DNA from: AP-15 sp963750195
GTDB taxonomy: Bacteria > Pseudomonadota > Alphaproteobacteria > ATCC43930 > CGMCC-115725
Length of the DNA stretch: 64,000 nucleotides
NCBI GenBank assembly: GCA_963750195.1
Contig: CAVVPS010000019.1
Coordinates: 62,001-126,000, forward strand
Direction of reading: 5' to 3'
Shown: positions 1 to 8,783 of the stretch, one piece after another
How the letters are laid out: each line of letters opens with the position of its first letter
Position numbering within the stretch: the stretch's first letter is position 1
Position numbers and translations under genes: made by a program
The notes under the pieces: model-generated
Database searches by the model: none
Told to the model about the DNA's origin: nothing
What the model saw: the letters and a program-made list of their open reading frames with translations, nothing else

Positions 1-1956
1 GCGGCCCGGCAGCCGGGCGCGTCTCGGCATCTCGTGTGTCGCGGCGGCGGCGTTGCTGTTCCCGCTCGTGCACCGCAACGACGCGGATATCGATTCGATC
101 GCCAACGCGCTCTCCTTCGCCGCGCTGGCGCTTGGGCTCAATATCGTTGTCGGCTTCGCCGGTCTCCTCGACCTTGGCTATGCTGCGTTCTTCGCGATCG
201 GTGCCTACGCCTACGGCATCCTCAGCTCATGGCAGCTGCAGCCGGAATGGACGAGCTTTTGGGGGCCGTTCCAATGGCTCGGCCTCGTTGCCCGCAACCA
301 TACGACGGCCGGCGATTTCGTCCATTTTCAGGTCTCGTTCTGGCTAATGCTGCCCGGTTCGGCGGCGATCGCCGCACTGTGCGGCGCGTTGTTCGGCGCC
401 CCGACTTTGCGGCTCAAGGGCGACTATCTGGCGATCGTCACCTTGGGTTTCGGCGAGATCGTGCCGATCGTCGTGCGCAACTGGCCCTCGCTGACGAATG
501 GCGCGATGGGCCTCAACGGGGTCGCTCCGCCGCGGCTCTTCGGCTTTGATTTCGGGGTCAGCGCCACACCGTATTACTACGTCGGGGTGGCGCTCGTCGC
601 TTTGCTGATCCTGATCGAGCCTGCGCCTCAAGGATTCGCGCATCGGCCGCGCCTGGATGGCGATCCGCGAGGACGAGATCGCCGCCGCGGCGATGGGCGT
701 CGATTTGGTTCGAATGAAGTTGCTCGCCTTTGCCACCGGCGCCGCCTTCGCCGGGCGCGACCGGCACGCTCTACATCGCCAAGTTGCAGACCGCGACACC
801 GGACATGTTCATGTTTCCGGTATCGGTCATGGTCCTCGTCATGATCGTCTTCGGTGGGATCGGCAGTGTCTGGGGCGTTGTCGTCGGGGCGCTGCTGCTG
901 CAGATCCTGCAATCCTGGTTTCTTGAGGATCTGTCCCAATGGCTTCACGCTCTGGGCCGTCTGGTCAACGTAGAGTGGCTTCAACATGTTGAGCTGGCCT
1001 CTTCGATCGAGCTGATCTTCGGGCTCATCCTCGTTTTCATGATGCTCTATCGCCGCCAGGGGCTGATCCCGGCGTCGCGGCGAGTGCCGGGTTTGACCCT
1101 GGCCGAACAGGCGGCGCATGTGGGAAGCGGCGGGTTCGACAATCTGCCGGCTCTGGGCGCGGTCGATCACGCGGCGCCGGGCGCTCTGCTCGAGGTTTCC
1201 GGCCTGACCGTGCAGTTTGGCGGGCTGGTCGCTTTGCGATCCATCGAATTGAGCGTTCCGGCGCACTCGGTCGTTGCCGTGATCGGACCGAACGGCTCCG
1301 GTAAGTCGACGTTGTTTAATGCGGTAACCGGCTTGCTGCGCCCCGACAGCGGCAAGATCAGCTTTGCCGGTGAAGACATCGGCGGCCGGCGGCCGCATGT
1401 CGTGCTCGACCGCGGCATAGCCCGCACCTTTCAGAACATCCGCCTGTTCCCGAACCTGACCGTCCTGGAGAACGTCATGATCGGCATGCATGCGCGGCTC
1501 GCCACCGGCCCGGTGCGCGCGCTGCTGCGCCTGCCGCGAACCCGCCGCGAGGAGGAAGCGGCGCGCGAACGTGCGTTCGAGATCCTGGCGCTGTTCGGCA
1601 ACCGGCTGCTGCCGAGGGCTGACCATCTTGCCGCGAGCCTGTCCTATGCCAATCGCCGGCGGGCCGAGATTGCCCGTGCGCTTGCCTCGCGGCCAAAGCT
1701 GTTGCTGCTCGACGAACCGACGGCGGGAATGAACCCGGCCGAAACTCTTGAACTCGCCGACCAGATCAAGAGCCTGCATCGGCATGGGCTGACGATCTTG
1801 CTGATTGAGCACAAGCTCGATGTCGTCGTCAGCCTGGCGGACAAAGTCGTGGTGCTCGACCACGGCGAGAAGATTGCTGAAGGGGCGCCCGATGCGGTGC
1901 GCCGCGACGAGGAGGTGATCCGCGCCTATCTCGGCCGCAGCGCGGTGTTCGCATGA
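1..1956 (+). CDS. livM-livG: Branched-chain amino acid ABC transporter, fused permease-ATPase (LivM-LivG), 5' truncated, two frameshifts
   Basis: This is an inner-membrane permease fused to a cytoplasmic ATPase for uptake of branched-chain or related amino acids. The frame is open from base 2, so the start lies left of the window. LivM-type sequence (GLNIVVGFAGLLDLGYAAF, IGRAWMAIREDE, FPVSVMVLVMIVFGG) runs to about 1080. After a short linker an ATPase follows with no stop between them: Walker A GPNGSGKST near 1285 and Walker B LLLLDEPTAG near 1700. The permease part changes frame twice, near 620 (CCT for CT after GAG) and near 757 (an extra C in GGGCGCG). Removing one base at each restores IELRLKDSRIGRAW and FAGATGTLYIAKLQ. 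The next gene, livF, overlaps by ATGA. Permease-ATPase fusions are known in this family. The breaks are probably sequence errors. Confidence 0.88.
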
Positions 1957-2681
1957 GTTCGCCGATGCTCGAGTTTCGTGCGGTCGATACCCATTACGGC
2001 GACCTCCATGTGCTGAAATCGGTCGATTACCGCATCGAAGCCGGCGAGATCGTCTCTCTGCTGGGCGGCAACGCGTCGGGGAAATCGACGACGATGAAGG
2101 CGATCATGGGGACCGTATCGCCGACCGTTGGCGACATCCTGTTCGAGGAACAATCGTTAAAGGGGGTGAGCACCGCGGAGCGGGTGCGCCGCGGCATCGC
2201 CCCGGTGCTCGAGGCCCGGCGGCTCTTCCCGCGCATGACGGTCTATGAGAATCTCGAAATGGGCGCCTATACCCGCCGCCGCGGACCGGAATTCGGCCAG
2301 GACCTTGCCCGTGTCTTCACCCTCTTTCCGCGGGTCGAGGAGCGGCTGCGCCAACTCGCCGGCACCTTGTCCGGCGGCGAGCAGCAGATGGTCGCGATCG
2401 GCCGGGCCCTGATGGCGCGGCCCAAGCTGTTGTGTATGGACGAGCCGTCGATGGGTCTCTCGCCAGCCTATGTCGAGCAGGTCTTTGACATCATCCGCGA
2501 AATCAACCGCCAGGGCACGACGATCTTCATGGTCGAGCAGAACGCCAACATGGCGCTGCAGATCGCCGACCGCGCCTATGTCCTGCAAACCGGCCAGGTC
2601 GTGCTGAGCGGCCCCGCCGCCGAACTTCGCCAGAACGAACAGATCCGCCACGCCTATTTGGGCGAGATGAAGGTCAGCTAG
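1953..2681 (+). CDS. livF: Branched-chain amino acid ABC transporter ATP-binding protein LivF
   Basis: Second ATPase of the branched-chain amino acid importer, 242 residues, the usual LivF length. It starts with ATG inside the stop of the LivM-LivG fusion (ATGA overlap), so the two are translationally coupled. The signature LSGGEQQMVAIGRAL, Walker B LLCMDEPSMGLSP and the H-loop region MVEQNANMAL are typical of LivF. The Walker A is GGNASGKST rather than the common GRNGAGKTT, but the invariant G-K-S/T is kept, so activity is expected. No livK or livH lies downstream; they are presumably left of the window. Confidence 0.95.
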   Translation: MSSPMLEFRAVDTHYGDLHVLKSVDYRIEAGEIVSLLGGNASGKSTTMKAIMGTVSPTVGDILFEEQSLKGVSTAERVRRGIAPVLEARRLFPRMTVYENLEMGAYTRRRGPEFGQDLARVFTLFPRVEERLRQLAGTLSGGEQQMVAIGRALMARPKLLCMDEPSMGLSPAYVEQVFDIIREINRQGTTIFMVEQNANMALQIADRAYVLQTGQVVLSGPAAELRQNEQIRHAYLGEMKVS

Positions 2682-2798
2682 CTCGCCAACGGTTTGTGAG
2701 AGTGCCTTGCCGAGGGGCCAGCGCACTGAGCGTCTCGCTTGCCACGGCCGAACGAACTACTCTGCGCGCCTGCAGATAGATCAATCGGAGCGCCGCTC

Positions 2799-3962
2799 AT
2801 GAGCGTCGAGGCAAAGACCGCCATTATCGAGCATCTCGGCCGTCAGCATCAGGCAATGGTCGCCCTGCTGGCCGAACTCGTGAACATCGATTCCGGCAGC
2901 TACAACAAGCGTGGCGTCGATGCCGTCCAGGATCGGCTGCGGGCCTGGCTCGAAGGGGCCGGCGTCGTCTGCGAGATGTTTTCGAACGAGCGGTTCGGCA
3001 ACTGCATGGCGGCGCGCCTTCCCGGCGGTGGCGGCGGCAATCGGCCGATCGTGTTGATGGGTCATTGCGACACGGTGTTTCCCGACGGCACTGTCGCGCA
3101 GCGGCCGTTTCGCATCGACGGCAATCAGGCCTTCGGGCCCGGGGTCGCCGATATGAAAGCGGGCCTGGTCATGAACAGCTTCGTGCTCGACGCGCTGCGC
3201 CGGTTCGGCGCGCCCGGCCCCTTGACCGGCCTATATACCGCCGACGAGGAGATCGCCTCGCCCTCCTCCCGTCCGGTGATCGAGGCCGAAGCGAAGGACG
3301 CACGCGCGGTATTCAATGCCGAGCCCGGGCGGCCCTCCGGCAATCTCGTCTCGCGGCGCAAGGGGGCAGCCTTTATCGAATTGGAGGTGACCGGCCGCGC
3401 CTCACATTCGGGTGCGGCCCATGCCCAGGGGGTCAGTGCCATCGAGGCGATGGCGCGCAAAATCCAGCGCCTGCACAAATTGACCGATTACGATCTCGGC
3501 ACGACGGTCAATGTCGGGCTGATCCAAGGCGGTCAATCGGTCAACACCGTGGCGCCACGCGCCACCGCAGGCATCGACGTGCGCTTCCCGACCTTGAACA
3601 TAATGGAAAAAATTCTCGGCGAGGTGCGCGAGATCTGCAAATGCTGCGAATTGCCGGGCAGCGAAAGCCGCATCCTGCGCGAGGGTAATTTTCTGCCGCT
3701 CGAACAGGACCAGGCAAGCCGCGAATTGCTCGACTTTTACGCCCGTTCGGCGGCCGGGCTCGGCATGCCGGGGATCGGTGGTGAGGCGACCGGCGGCTCG
3801 GCCGACAGCGGCTTCACCGCGGCGCTCGGCACCCCGACCCTGTGCGCGACCGGCCCGGTCGGCGGCAATGCCCATACCGACGACGAATGGTGCCGCATCG
3901 ACACGATGGTGCCGCGCGCCCAGGCCCTGGCGCTGACGATACTTGAGGTGGCCGCCGCCTAG
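2799..3962 (+). CDS. M20 family metallopeptidase (glutamate carboxypeptidase-like)
   Basis: Zinc-dependent exopeptidase of the M20 family, 387 residues, closest in look to carboxypeptidase G2-type enzymes that release C-terminal glutamate or act on small acylated amino acids. Metal and catalytic motifs are visible in order: GHCDTVFPDG, GVADMKAG, TADEEIAS with the paired glutamates, NAEPG, and GGNAHTDDEW near the C terminus. ATG 2799 is chosen over an upstream TTG-frame extension because GGAG lies 8 bases before it at 2787-2790. It follows livF by 117 bases on the same strand and could act on imported peptides or amides, but the substrate cannot be read from sequence. Confidence 0.88.
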   Translation: MSVEAKTAIIEHLGRQHQAMVALLAELVNIDSGSYNKRGVDAVQDRLRAWLEGAGVVCEMFSNERFGNCMAARLPGGGGGNRPIVLMGHCDTVFPDGTVAQRPFRIDGNQAFGPGVADMKAGLVMNSFVLDALRRFGAPGPLTGLYTADEEIASPSSRPVIEAEAKDARAVFNAEPGRPSGNLVSRRKGAAFIELEVTGRASHSGAAHAQGVSAIEAMARKIQRLHKLTDYDLGTTVNVGLIQGGQSVNTVAPRATAGIDVRFPTLNIMEKILGEVREICKCCELPGSESRILREGNFLPLEQDQASRELLDFYARSAAGLGMPGIGGEATGGSADSGFTAALGTPTLCATGPVGGNAHTDDEWCRIDTMVPRAQALALTILEVAAA

Positions 3963-4120
3963 ACCGGCGCCGTTGCGCTTTCGCCAAAGCCAGCGACTTG
4001 TCAGTCGATCTCCCGCGCGGCGCGGACCGCAGCGGAGCAGAAGATCGAGCCGACCTCGGCTGACTGACTTGCAGGCCGGTCTCGCTTATGCTGTCGATAA
4101 ATTCTGGAGGGTCGACGCCA

Positions 4121-4594
4121 ATGCCGGATGGACCTCGTTATGACGACGATTTCTATGCCTGGACCCAGCACCAAGCCGAGGTGCTGCGCTCGATGGCGGT
4201 TGCCGACAACCGCTTCGACCGCGAGCATGTCGCCGAGGAGATCGAGGATTTGGGCAAGAGCGAGCGCGATGCTGTGCGCAGCCAGATCCGCCGGATCATC
4301 GAGCATTTGCTGAAGCTCGGCTATTCGCCGGCCGAGCCACCGCGTTTCGATTGGATAGAAACAGTGCTCGATGCGCGGCAGACCTTGTCTGATAAAATCA
4401 GCCCAACCCTGCGGCGCGACGCGGAGCAGGTCCTGGACAAGCTCTATGCGGACGGGCGCAAACGCGCTGCCGATAGCCTCCGCAGGTACGGCGAGCCCGC
4501 CGCCGCCGACGCCCTGCCTCAAGCGTGCCCCTATTCGTTCGACGATATTTGCCGCGAGGACTGGTATCCCGATCGACCCGGAGGAAATCCATGA
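4121..4594 (+). CDS. DUF29 domain-containing protein
   Basis: A 157-residue protein of the DUF29 family, of unknown function and common in alphaproteobacteria and cyanobacteria. Hallmarks are the N-terminal DDDFYAWTQHQAEVLR, the HVAEEIEDLGKSERDAVRSQ helix and the C-terminal CPYSFDDICREDWYPD. ATG 4121 has GGAGG ten bases upstream (4106-4110); an in-frame ATG at 4088 lacks one. Its stop overlaps the next ATG by four bases, so it is probably co-translated with the PuuE-like deacetylase gene. The protein looks soluble and helical with no signal peptide. Confidence 0.85.
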   Translation: MPDGPRYDDDFYAWTQHQAEVLRSMAVADNRFDREHVAEEIEDLGKSERDAVRSQIRRIIEHLLKLGYSPAEPPRFDWIETVLDARQTLSDKISPTLRRDAEQVLDKLYADGRKRAADSLRRYGEPAAADALPQACPYSFDDICREDWYPDRPGGNP

Positions 4595-5490
4595 CCCGCG
4601 ATTTCATTGGATACGGCGCCGAGCCGCCGCATGCCGGATGGCCTGGGGATGCGCGGATCGCGGTCAATTTCGTGATCAATTTCGAGGAGGGGTCGGAACT
4701 CTCCTACCCGGCCGGAGACGGCGTCTCGGAGGGTGGGCTGACCGAAATGATCGGCAGCGATCTCGGAGTCAAGGGACGTGATCTCGGCGCAGAGAGCATG
4801 TTCGAATACGGCGCGCGGGTTGGCTTTTGGCGCCTGCACCGGATCTTTACCCGCTTCCAGGTGCCGGTGACGATCTTCGGCTGCGCCCGCGCCTTCGAAG
4901 CCAACCCGCCGGCCGCGGCGGCGATCGCCGCCAGCGATTGGGACATTTGCAGCCACGGCTATCGCTGGACCAATCATCCGGGCCTGCCGGAGGACGAGGA
5001 ACGCCGCCAAATCGCCGCCGCCGTCGAACTGATCCGCAAGACCACGGGCAAGACCCCGGTCGGTTGGTATTGCCGCTATGCGCCGTCTGAAAATACCCGC
5101 CGGCTGATCGTCGAGCACGGGGGTTTTCTGTACGACAGCGACACCTACAATGACGAGCTGCCCTATTGGGTGCGGGTCGGCGACAAACCGCATCTCGTCG
5201 TCCCCTATTCGCTGACGACCAATGATTCGAAATTCGGCCGCGGCGTCTTCGGCTCGGGCGAGGATTTCTTCGCCTTTTTGCGCGACAGCTTCGACATCCT
5301 CTATGAGGAGGGCGCCGAGCGGCCTCGGATGATGTCGATCGGGCTGCACATGCGGCTGACCGGCCACCCCGGCCGGGCCAAGGCGTTGATCCGCTTCATC
5401 GAATACCTGCGCAGCCACGACCGCGTGTGGATCTGCCGCCGCGAGGACGTTGCCCGCCATTGGATCGCCCGCTTTCCGCCCACGATTTAG
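4591..5490 (+). CDS. Polysaccharide deacetylase family protein, PuuE allantoinase-like
   Basis: NodB-fold amidohydrolase of 299 residues in the PuuE subfamily, some members of which hydrolyse allantoin without a metal cofactor while others are annotated as chitin or urate-pathway deacetylases. Typical stretches are NFVINFEEGSE, ESMFEYGARVGFWR, the DICSHGYRW segment and the C-terminal GLHMRLTGHPGRA. ATG 4591 sits after GGAGGAAAT and overlaps the DUF29 stop. No other purine-catabolism gene is next to it, so allantoinase activity is only family inference; a role on another ureide or acetylated substrate is equally open. Confidence 0.88.
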   Translation: MTRDFIGYGAEPPHAGWPGDARIAVNFVINFEEGSELSYPAGDGVSEGGLTEMIGSDLGVKGRDLGAESMFEYGARVGFWRLHRIFTRFQVPVTIFGCARAFEANPPAAAAIAASDWDICSHGYRWTNHPGLPEDEERRQIAAAVELIRKTTGKTPVGWYCRYAPSENTRRLIVEHGGFLYDSDTYNDELPYWVRVGDKPHLVVPYSLTTNDSKFGRGVFGSGEDFFAFLRDSFDILYEEGAERPRMMSIGLHMRLTGHPGRAKALIRFIEYLRSHDRVWICRREDVARHWIARFPPTI

Positions 5491-5503
5491 GAATGGTGCG
5501 CTG

Positions 5504-6328
5504 TCATCGCGGGCGAGTGGTGGCGAAATAAGCTTCGATCGCACGGGCAAGACCGCGGGCGAGCTGCTGCTGATAGCCCGGCTGACGCAGCCGGCGTTCC
5601 TCGGAGGGGTTCGACAGGCAGCCAAGCTCGACCAGGGCGGAGGGGATGTCCGGCGCCGTCAGCACCGCGAAATCGGCCGATCGCTGCGGATTTTCCAACA
5701 GCACCACGTCGTGCCTGAGCGCCGTTACCACGTCGCGGGCAAACGCGATCGAAGCATTGTCGGTCTGGCGGCGCACCAGAGCGATCAGAATGTCCCCGAC
5801 CTCACGCGGCTCCCGCGACAGCCGGACGCCTTCTACCACATCCTTGTTCTCGCTCTCGGCGAGCGCCGCCGCTTCACGGTCCGAGGCCTTGGCCGACAGG
5901 GTGAACACCGACAGGCCGCGCTTCGCCGGGTCGGGCAGCGCATCGGCGTGGATAGCCAGAAACAGATCCGCGTTCAGCCCGCGGGCGCGGACCACACGCT
6001 CGCGCAATGGGACAAACTCGTCGGGGCCGCGGGTCAGCGCGACCCGGAAGCGGCGCGTCGCGACCAGCTGCCCCGCCAAGTATTGCGCCGTCGGATAGAC
6101 GATGTTCTTTTCGTAGACGCCGTCCGGGCCGATTGCTCCAGGGTCGATCCCGCCGTGCCCGGGATCGAGGACGATCATAGGCCGATAGCGCAGCGGCGGC
6201 TTCCCTCGCAGCGCCGGCTTTCCTCGCCCCGGCGGTTGCGCCGAAGCCACGTCGAACCCCGCGCCGATTGCGGCGCAGCCCGCCAGCAGACGCAACAGGT
6301 CGCGCCGCGCGCACGCGATATCCCACAT
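5504..6328 (-). CDS. N-acetylmuramoyl-L-alanine amidase (AmiC type, Amidase_3)
   Basis: Periplasmic zinc amidase that cleaves the peptide stem from peptidoglycan during cell separation, 274 residues. The Amidase_3 zinc ligands and catalytic residues are present: DPGHGG, YEKN, IHAD and the C-terminal VELGCLSN glutamate. The N terminus carries RRDLLRLLAG and a hydrophobic stretch ending VASA, consistent with Tat export as known for AmiA/AmiC. There is no AMIN domain. ATG 6328 is preferred over an upstream TTG at 6361 because GGTGGGG precedes it. It converges with the PuuE-like gene, 13 bases apart. Confidence 0.92.
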   Translation of the reverse strand: MWDIACARRDLLRLLAGCAAIGAGFDVASAQPPGRGKPALRGKPPLRYRPMIVLDPGHGGIDPGAIGPDGVYEKNIVYPTAQYLAGQLVATRRFRVALTRGPDEFVPLRERVVRARGLNADLFLAIHADALPDPAKRGLSVFTLSAKASDREAAALAESENKDVVEGVRLSREPREVGDILIALVRRQTDNASIAFARDVVTALRHDVVLLENPQRSADFAVLTAPDIPSALVELGCLSNPSEERRLRQPGYQQQLARGLARAIEAYFATTRPR

Positions 6329-6632
6329 GCCCCACCCCCGGCGGCTCGCTCCCGTCCCCAAACAAGAGCGGCCAATTCGTTTATATTATGCTGCCGAAGC
6401 ACAGACGAGGTCGGGATTTTGGGAGTAGTGGCTCCGAAAGGCACTTACCAGGCTGCGAAAAAACCGACGTACCCGGGTTTGGCCGGTGCAGACCGGTTGG
6501 GGCTGCGAGGGTGGTTGCTGCCGCTGCCTGCCGCTGCTCGAATACCAAAACAGGGAAATTTCGCCGTATTTTCAATGTTGAACCTCCGCCGGCTGATAAA
6601 GCCGTGGAATTGCGCGGCGGGGAGGGGCAGAG
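6329..6632. other. Divergent intergenic region, amidase / amidohydrolase
   Basis: About 300 bases between divergent genes, presumably holding both promoters. It contains a short inverted repeat, CCGGT-GCAG-ACCGG at 6483-6496, which could be a regulator site for the amidohydrolase. No gene-like reading frame or recognisable RNA is seen. Confidence 0.4.
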
Positions 6633-7715
6633 TTGGCGGAGCCCAAGAGCAACCTCGGGAGGACTACCACCGTGCCCCAATCCGCGATCCCGCCCGGCCG
6701 CCATGCGCCGATCCGCCCGGACTGGCTCGACAGGCGGCAAGAAGAGATCATCGAGCCCGAGCTGCCGATCGTCGACCCCCACCATCACATGTGGGACCGG
6801 CCGGGTAACCGTTATCTGTTTCAGGATCTGCTGGCCGATATCGGCAGCGGCCACAACATCGCGGCGACCTGCTTCGAGGAATGCCGCGAGATGTACAGCG
6901 CCGACGGGCCGCAGGAGCTGAAGTCGCTCGGCGAGACCGAATTCGTCAACGGCATCGCGGCGATGAGCGCGTCGGGCAAATACGGCAGGACGCGCTGCAT
7001 CGCCGGGATCATCGGCAATGTCGATCTGCGGATCGGCAGCCGCGCCAAGGGCATCCTCGAGCAGCATGTCACCAGATCCGGTGGACGCTTCAAGGGCATC
7101 CGCAATGGCGCCACCTGGCATGCCGATCCGAGCCTGGAGATCTATTGCTCGGGCGCGCCGCAGGGACTCTATCGCGACCGGAATTTCCGCGAAGGGTTCG
7201 CTGGGCTTGCCGCGCTTGGGCTCAGCTTCGACGCCTGGCTGTTCCAGACCCAGCTCGACGACGTGACCGATCTGGCCCGCGCTTTCCCGCAGGCGGCGAT
7301 CGTCTTGAACCATGTCGGCGGACCGTTGGCGATCGGGCCCTATGCCGGCAAGCGCGAGGAAGCCTTTTCCGCGTGGAAGAAATCGATCGGCGAGGTCGCC
7401 GCCGCTTCCCCGAACACCTATGTCAAACTCGGCGGGCTCGGCATGAAGCTTTCGGGCTTCACGTTCTTCAATGATGAGACGCCGCCCTCCTCGCAGGATC
7501 TGGAGAAGGCCTGGCGGCCCTATATCGAGGTCTGCATCGAGGCCTTCGGACCGCAGCGCTCGATGTTCGAGAGCAATTTTCCGGTCGACAAGGGCATGTG
7601 CAGCTATCCGGTAATGTGGAACGCGTTCAAGCGCATCGCCTCGGGCTATTCTGCCACCGAGAAGACCGCGCTGTTCAGCGGCGCCGCGACCAAAGCCTAT
7701 CGCCTCGCGGTATAG
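6633..7715 (+). CDS. Amidohydrolase family protein (Amidohydrolase_2, TIM-barrel metal hydrolase)
   Basis: Cytoplasmic TIM-barrel hydrolase of 360 residues in the Amidohydrolase_2 group, which includes lactonases such as 2-pyrone-4,6-dicarboxylate hydrolase and decarboxylases. The first-strand metal motif VDPHHHMWD lies near residue 50, GGPLAIGPYAG after strand six, and the late MFESNFPVDKG motif carries the final aspartate region. The start is TTG 6633, five bases after GGAGGGG (6621-6627). No in-frame ATG precedes the conserved domain. The substrate is unknown; lactone hydrolysis in aromatic or sugar-acid breakdown is the likeliest class. Confidence 0.85.
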   Translation: MAEPKSNLGRTTTVPQSAIPPGRHAPIRPDWLDRRQEEIIEPELPIVDPHHHMWDRPGNRYLFQDLLADIGSGHNIAATCFEECREMYSADGPQELKSLGETEFVNGIAAMSASGKYGRTRCIAGIIGNVDLRIGSRAKGILEQHVTRSGGRFKGIRNGATWHADPSLEIYCSGAPQGLYRDRNFREGFAGLAALGLSFDAWLFQTQLDDVTDLARAFPQAAIVLNHVGGPLAIGPYAGKREEAFSAWKKSIGEVAAASPNTYVKLGGLGMKLSGFTFFNDETPPSSQDLEKAWRPYIEVCIEAFGPQRSMFESNFPVDKGMCSYPVMWNAFKRIASGYSATEKTALFSGAATKAYRLAV

Positions 7716-7730
7716 CGTATAGCCTTGATC

Positions 7731-8030
7731 ATGAGCCTGCCCGTCTACAACAGGGAAGCCCTCGCTGTGCTGTGCCGGCGCCGCGGCATCCGCCGGCTCT
7801 CATTGTTCGGCTCGGTGCTGAAGGGCACCGACCGCCCCGACAGCGATATCGATCTGCTCGTCGAATTCGAGCCCGGAGCGACGCCCGGCCTGATCGGCAT
7901 TGCCGAGATCGAGGAGGAGCTGTCTCAACTTATGGATGGGCGGAGGGTGGATTTGCGCACCGCGCAAGATCTGAGCCACTATTTTCGCGAAGAGGTTTTA
8001 CGCGAGGCCGAGGTGCAGTTTGCCGCCTGA
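7731..8030 (+). CDS. mntA: MntA-type nucleotidyltransferase antitoxin
   Basis: Minimal nucleotidyltransferase of 99 residues, the antitoxin of a type VII HEPN/MNT pair. The motif GSx10DxD is complete (G27-S28, D39, D41) and a third acidic residue is at D74 (RRVDLR). Known family members transfer AMP to a tyrosine in the HEPN partner and so silence it. ATG 7731 is preferred over TTG 7725. The gene overlaps the following HEPN gene by 11 bases, the usual organisation. The pair sits between unrelated metabolic genes, as mobile toxin-antitoxin modules often do. Confidence 0.88.
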   Translation: MSLPVYNREALAVLCRRRGIRRLSLFGSVLKGTDRPDSDIDLLVEFEPGATPGLIGIAEIEEELSQLMDGRRVDLRTAQDLSHYFREEVLREAEVQFAA

Positions 8031-8367
8031 CGACAGAACCCGGCTTCTGCATATGATCGAGGCGGCTGAGACTGCCGCCCGCTTTGTCCAAGGGCGCACG
8101 CGGAGCGATCTCGATCGCGACCCCATCCTGGCCTTTGCCCTCGTTCGCGCGATCGAGATCGTCGGGGAAGCCGCCAGTAAGATCAGCGCGGAGACCCGTG
8201 GCCTCGCTTCGGATATTCCATGGTCGTCAATCGTTTCGATGCGCAATCGGCTGGTGCACGCTTATTTTGACATCAACCACGAGCTGGTCTGGATTTCCGC
8301 AACCGAGGAGCTGCCTGAGTTGCTGCCGCTACTCCGGGACTTGGTTGCGGAACGGGGCGAAAGCTGA
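8020..8367 (+). CDS. hepT: HepT-type HEPN ribonuclease toxin (DUF86)
   Basis: All-helical HEPN protein of 115 residues, the toxin partner of MntA. The ribonuclease motif Rx4HxY is intact (R75, H80, Y82 in RNRLVHAY). In characterised systems this cuts RNA, and the tyrosine is the site of AMP addition by MntA. The start is TTG 8020, inside the antitoxin gene. The helix ALVRAIEIVGEAASKIS is a typical DUF86 feature. No change in catalytic residues is seen, so the pair is expected to be active. Confidence 0.88.
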   Translation: MPPDDRTRLLHMIEAAETAARFVQGRTRSDLDRDPILAFALVRAIEIVGEAASKISAETRGLASDIPWSSIVSMRNRLVHAYFDINHELVWISATEELPELLPLLRDLVAERGES

Positions 8368-8660
8368 TGGCGCCGCCGTCGGGACCGTCAATCTTCACGA
8401 CCAGAACAGCGCTTGAGCAGATCGAGGGGGCGATCAGACTGAAGCCGCTTCCCGAGGATGCCGCGGCCAGCCGAGACCTGGGAACGCCCGTGCTTCGCTT
8501 CGGGGGAGAAGAAATCCTGGCGGATGCTCGCACCCTGGGTCTCGTCGATGATGATGCGTCTGCTGCCCCGGAGCGTCCCGAGGTCGTATCCGAGGTTCCG
8601 CCGAAGGTGACCCGGATTTCAGAGATGGCCGCCGGGAGGTCCGGACTGCTATTCTATTAA
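8367..8660 (+). CDS. Hypothetical protein downstream of HepT
   Basis: A possible 97-residue protein whose ATG overlaps the HepT stop (TGATG), suggesting coupled translation. The sequence has no recognisable motif: an acidic middle (LVDDDASAAPERPEV), no signal peptide and no membrane segment. It may be a third gene of the toxin-antitoxin cassette, a remnant, or a chance open frame in GC-rich DNA. No ribosome binding site stands out, and the opposite strand is also open. Low confidence. Confidence 0.35.
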   Translation: MAPPSGPSIFTTRTALEQIEGAIRLKPLPEDAAASRDLGTPVLRFGGEEILADARTLGLVDDDASAAPERPEVVSEVPPKVTRISEMAAGRSGLLFY

Positions 8661-8783
8661 CGTCGGGAGTAACCATCGAGCGCATCTATACCACCAGCGG
8701 GTGCCCCCGTTATGGACCCGCGGTCGAGATCGGCGACCACAAATCCACGGGACATGGTTAGCGAGAGAGAGGGAGAAACGCCG

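Noticed and set aside
628..1863. Long minus-strand open frame opposite livMG
   Set aside because: Arg/Gln-rich with no motif, and the plus strand encodes a clear ABC transporter; it is a GC-rich antisense shadow.
1953..2681. LivF Walker A variant GGNASGKST as a sign of inactivation
   Set aside because: The invariant Gly-Lys-Ser/Thr is kept and all other ATPase motifs are intact.
5450..6808. 452-codon plus-strand frame across the amidase gene
   Set aside because: It lies opposite a clear amidase with all zinc ligands; the composition is typical of a shadow frame.
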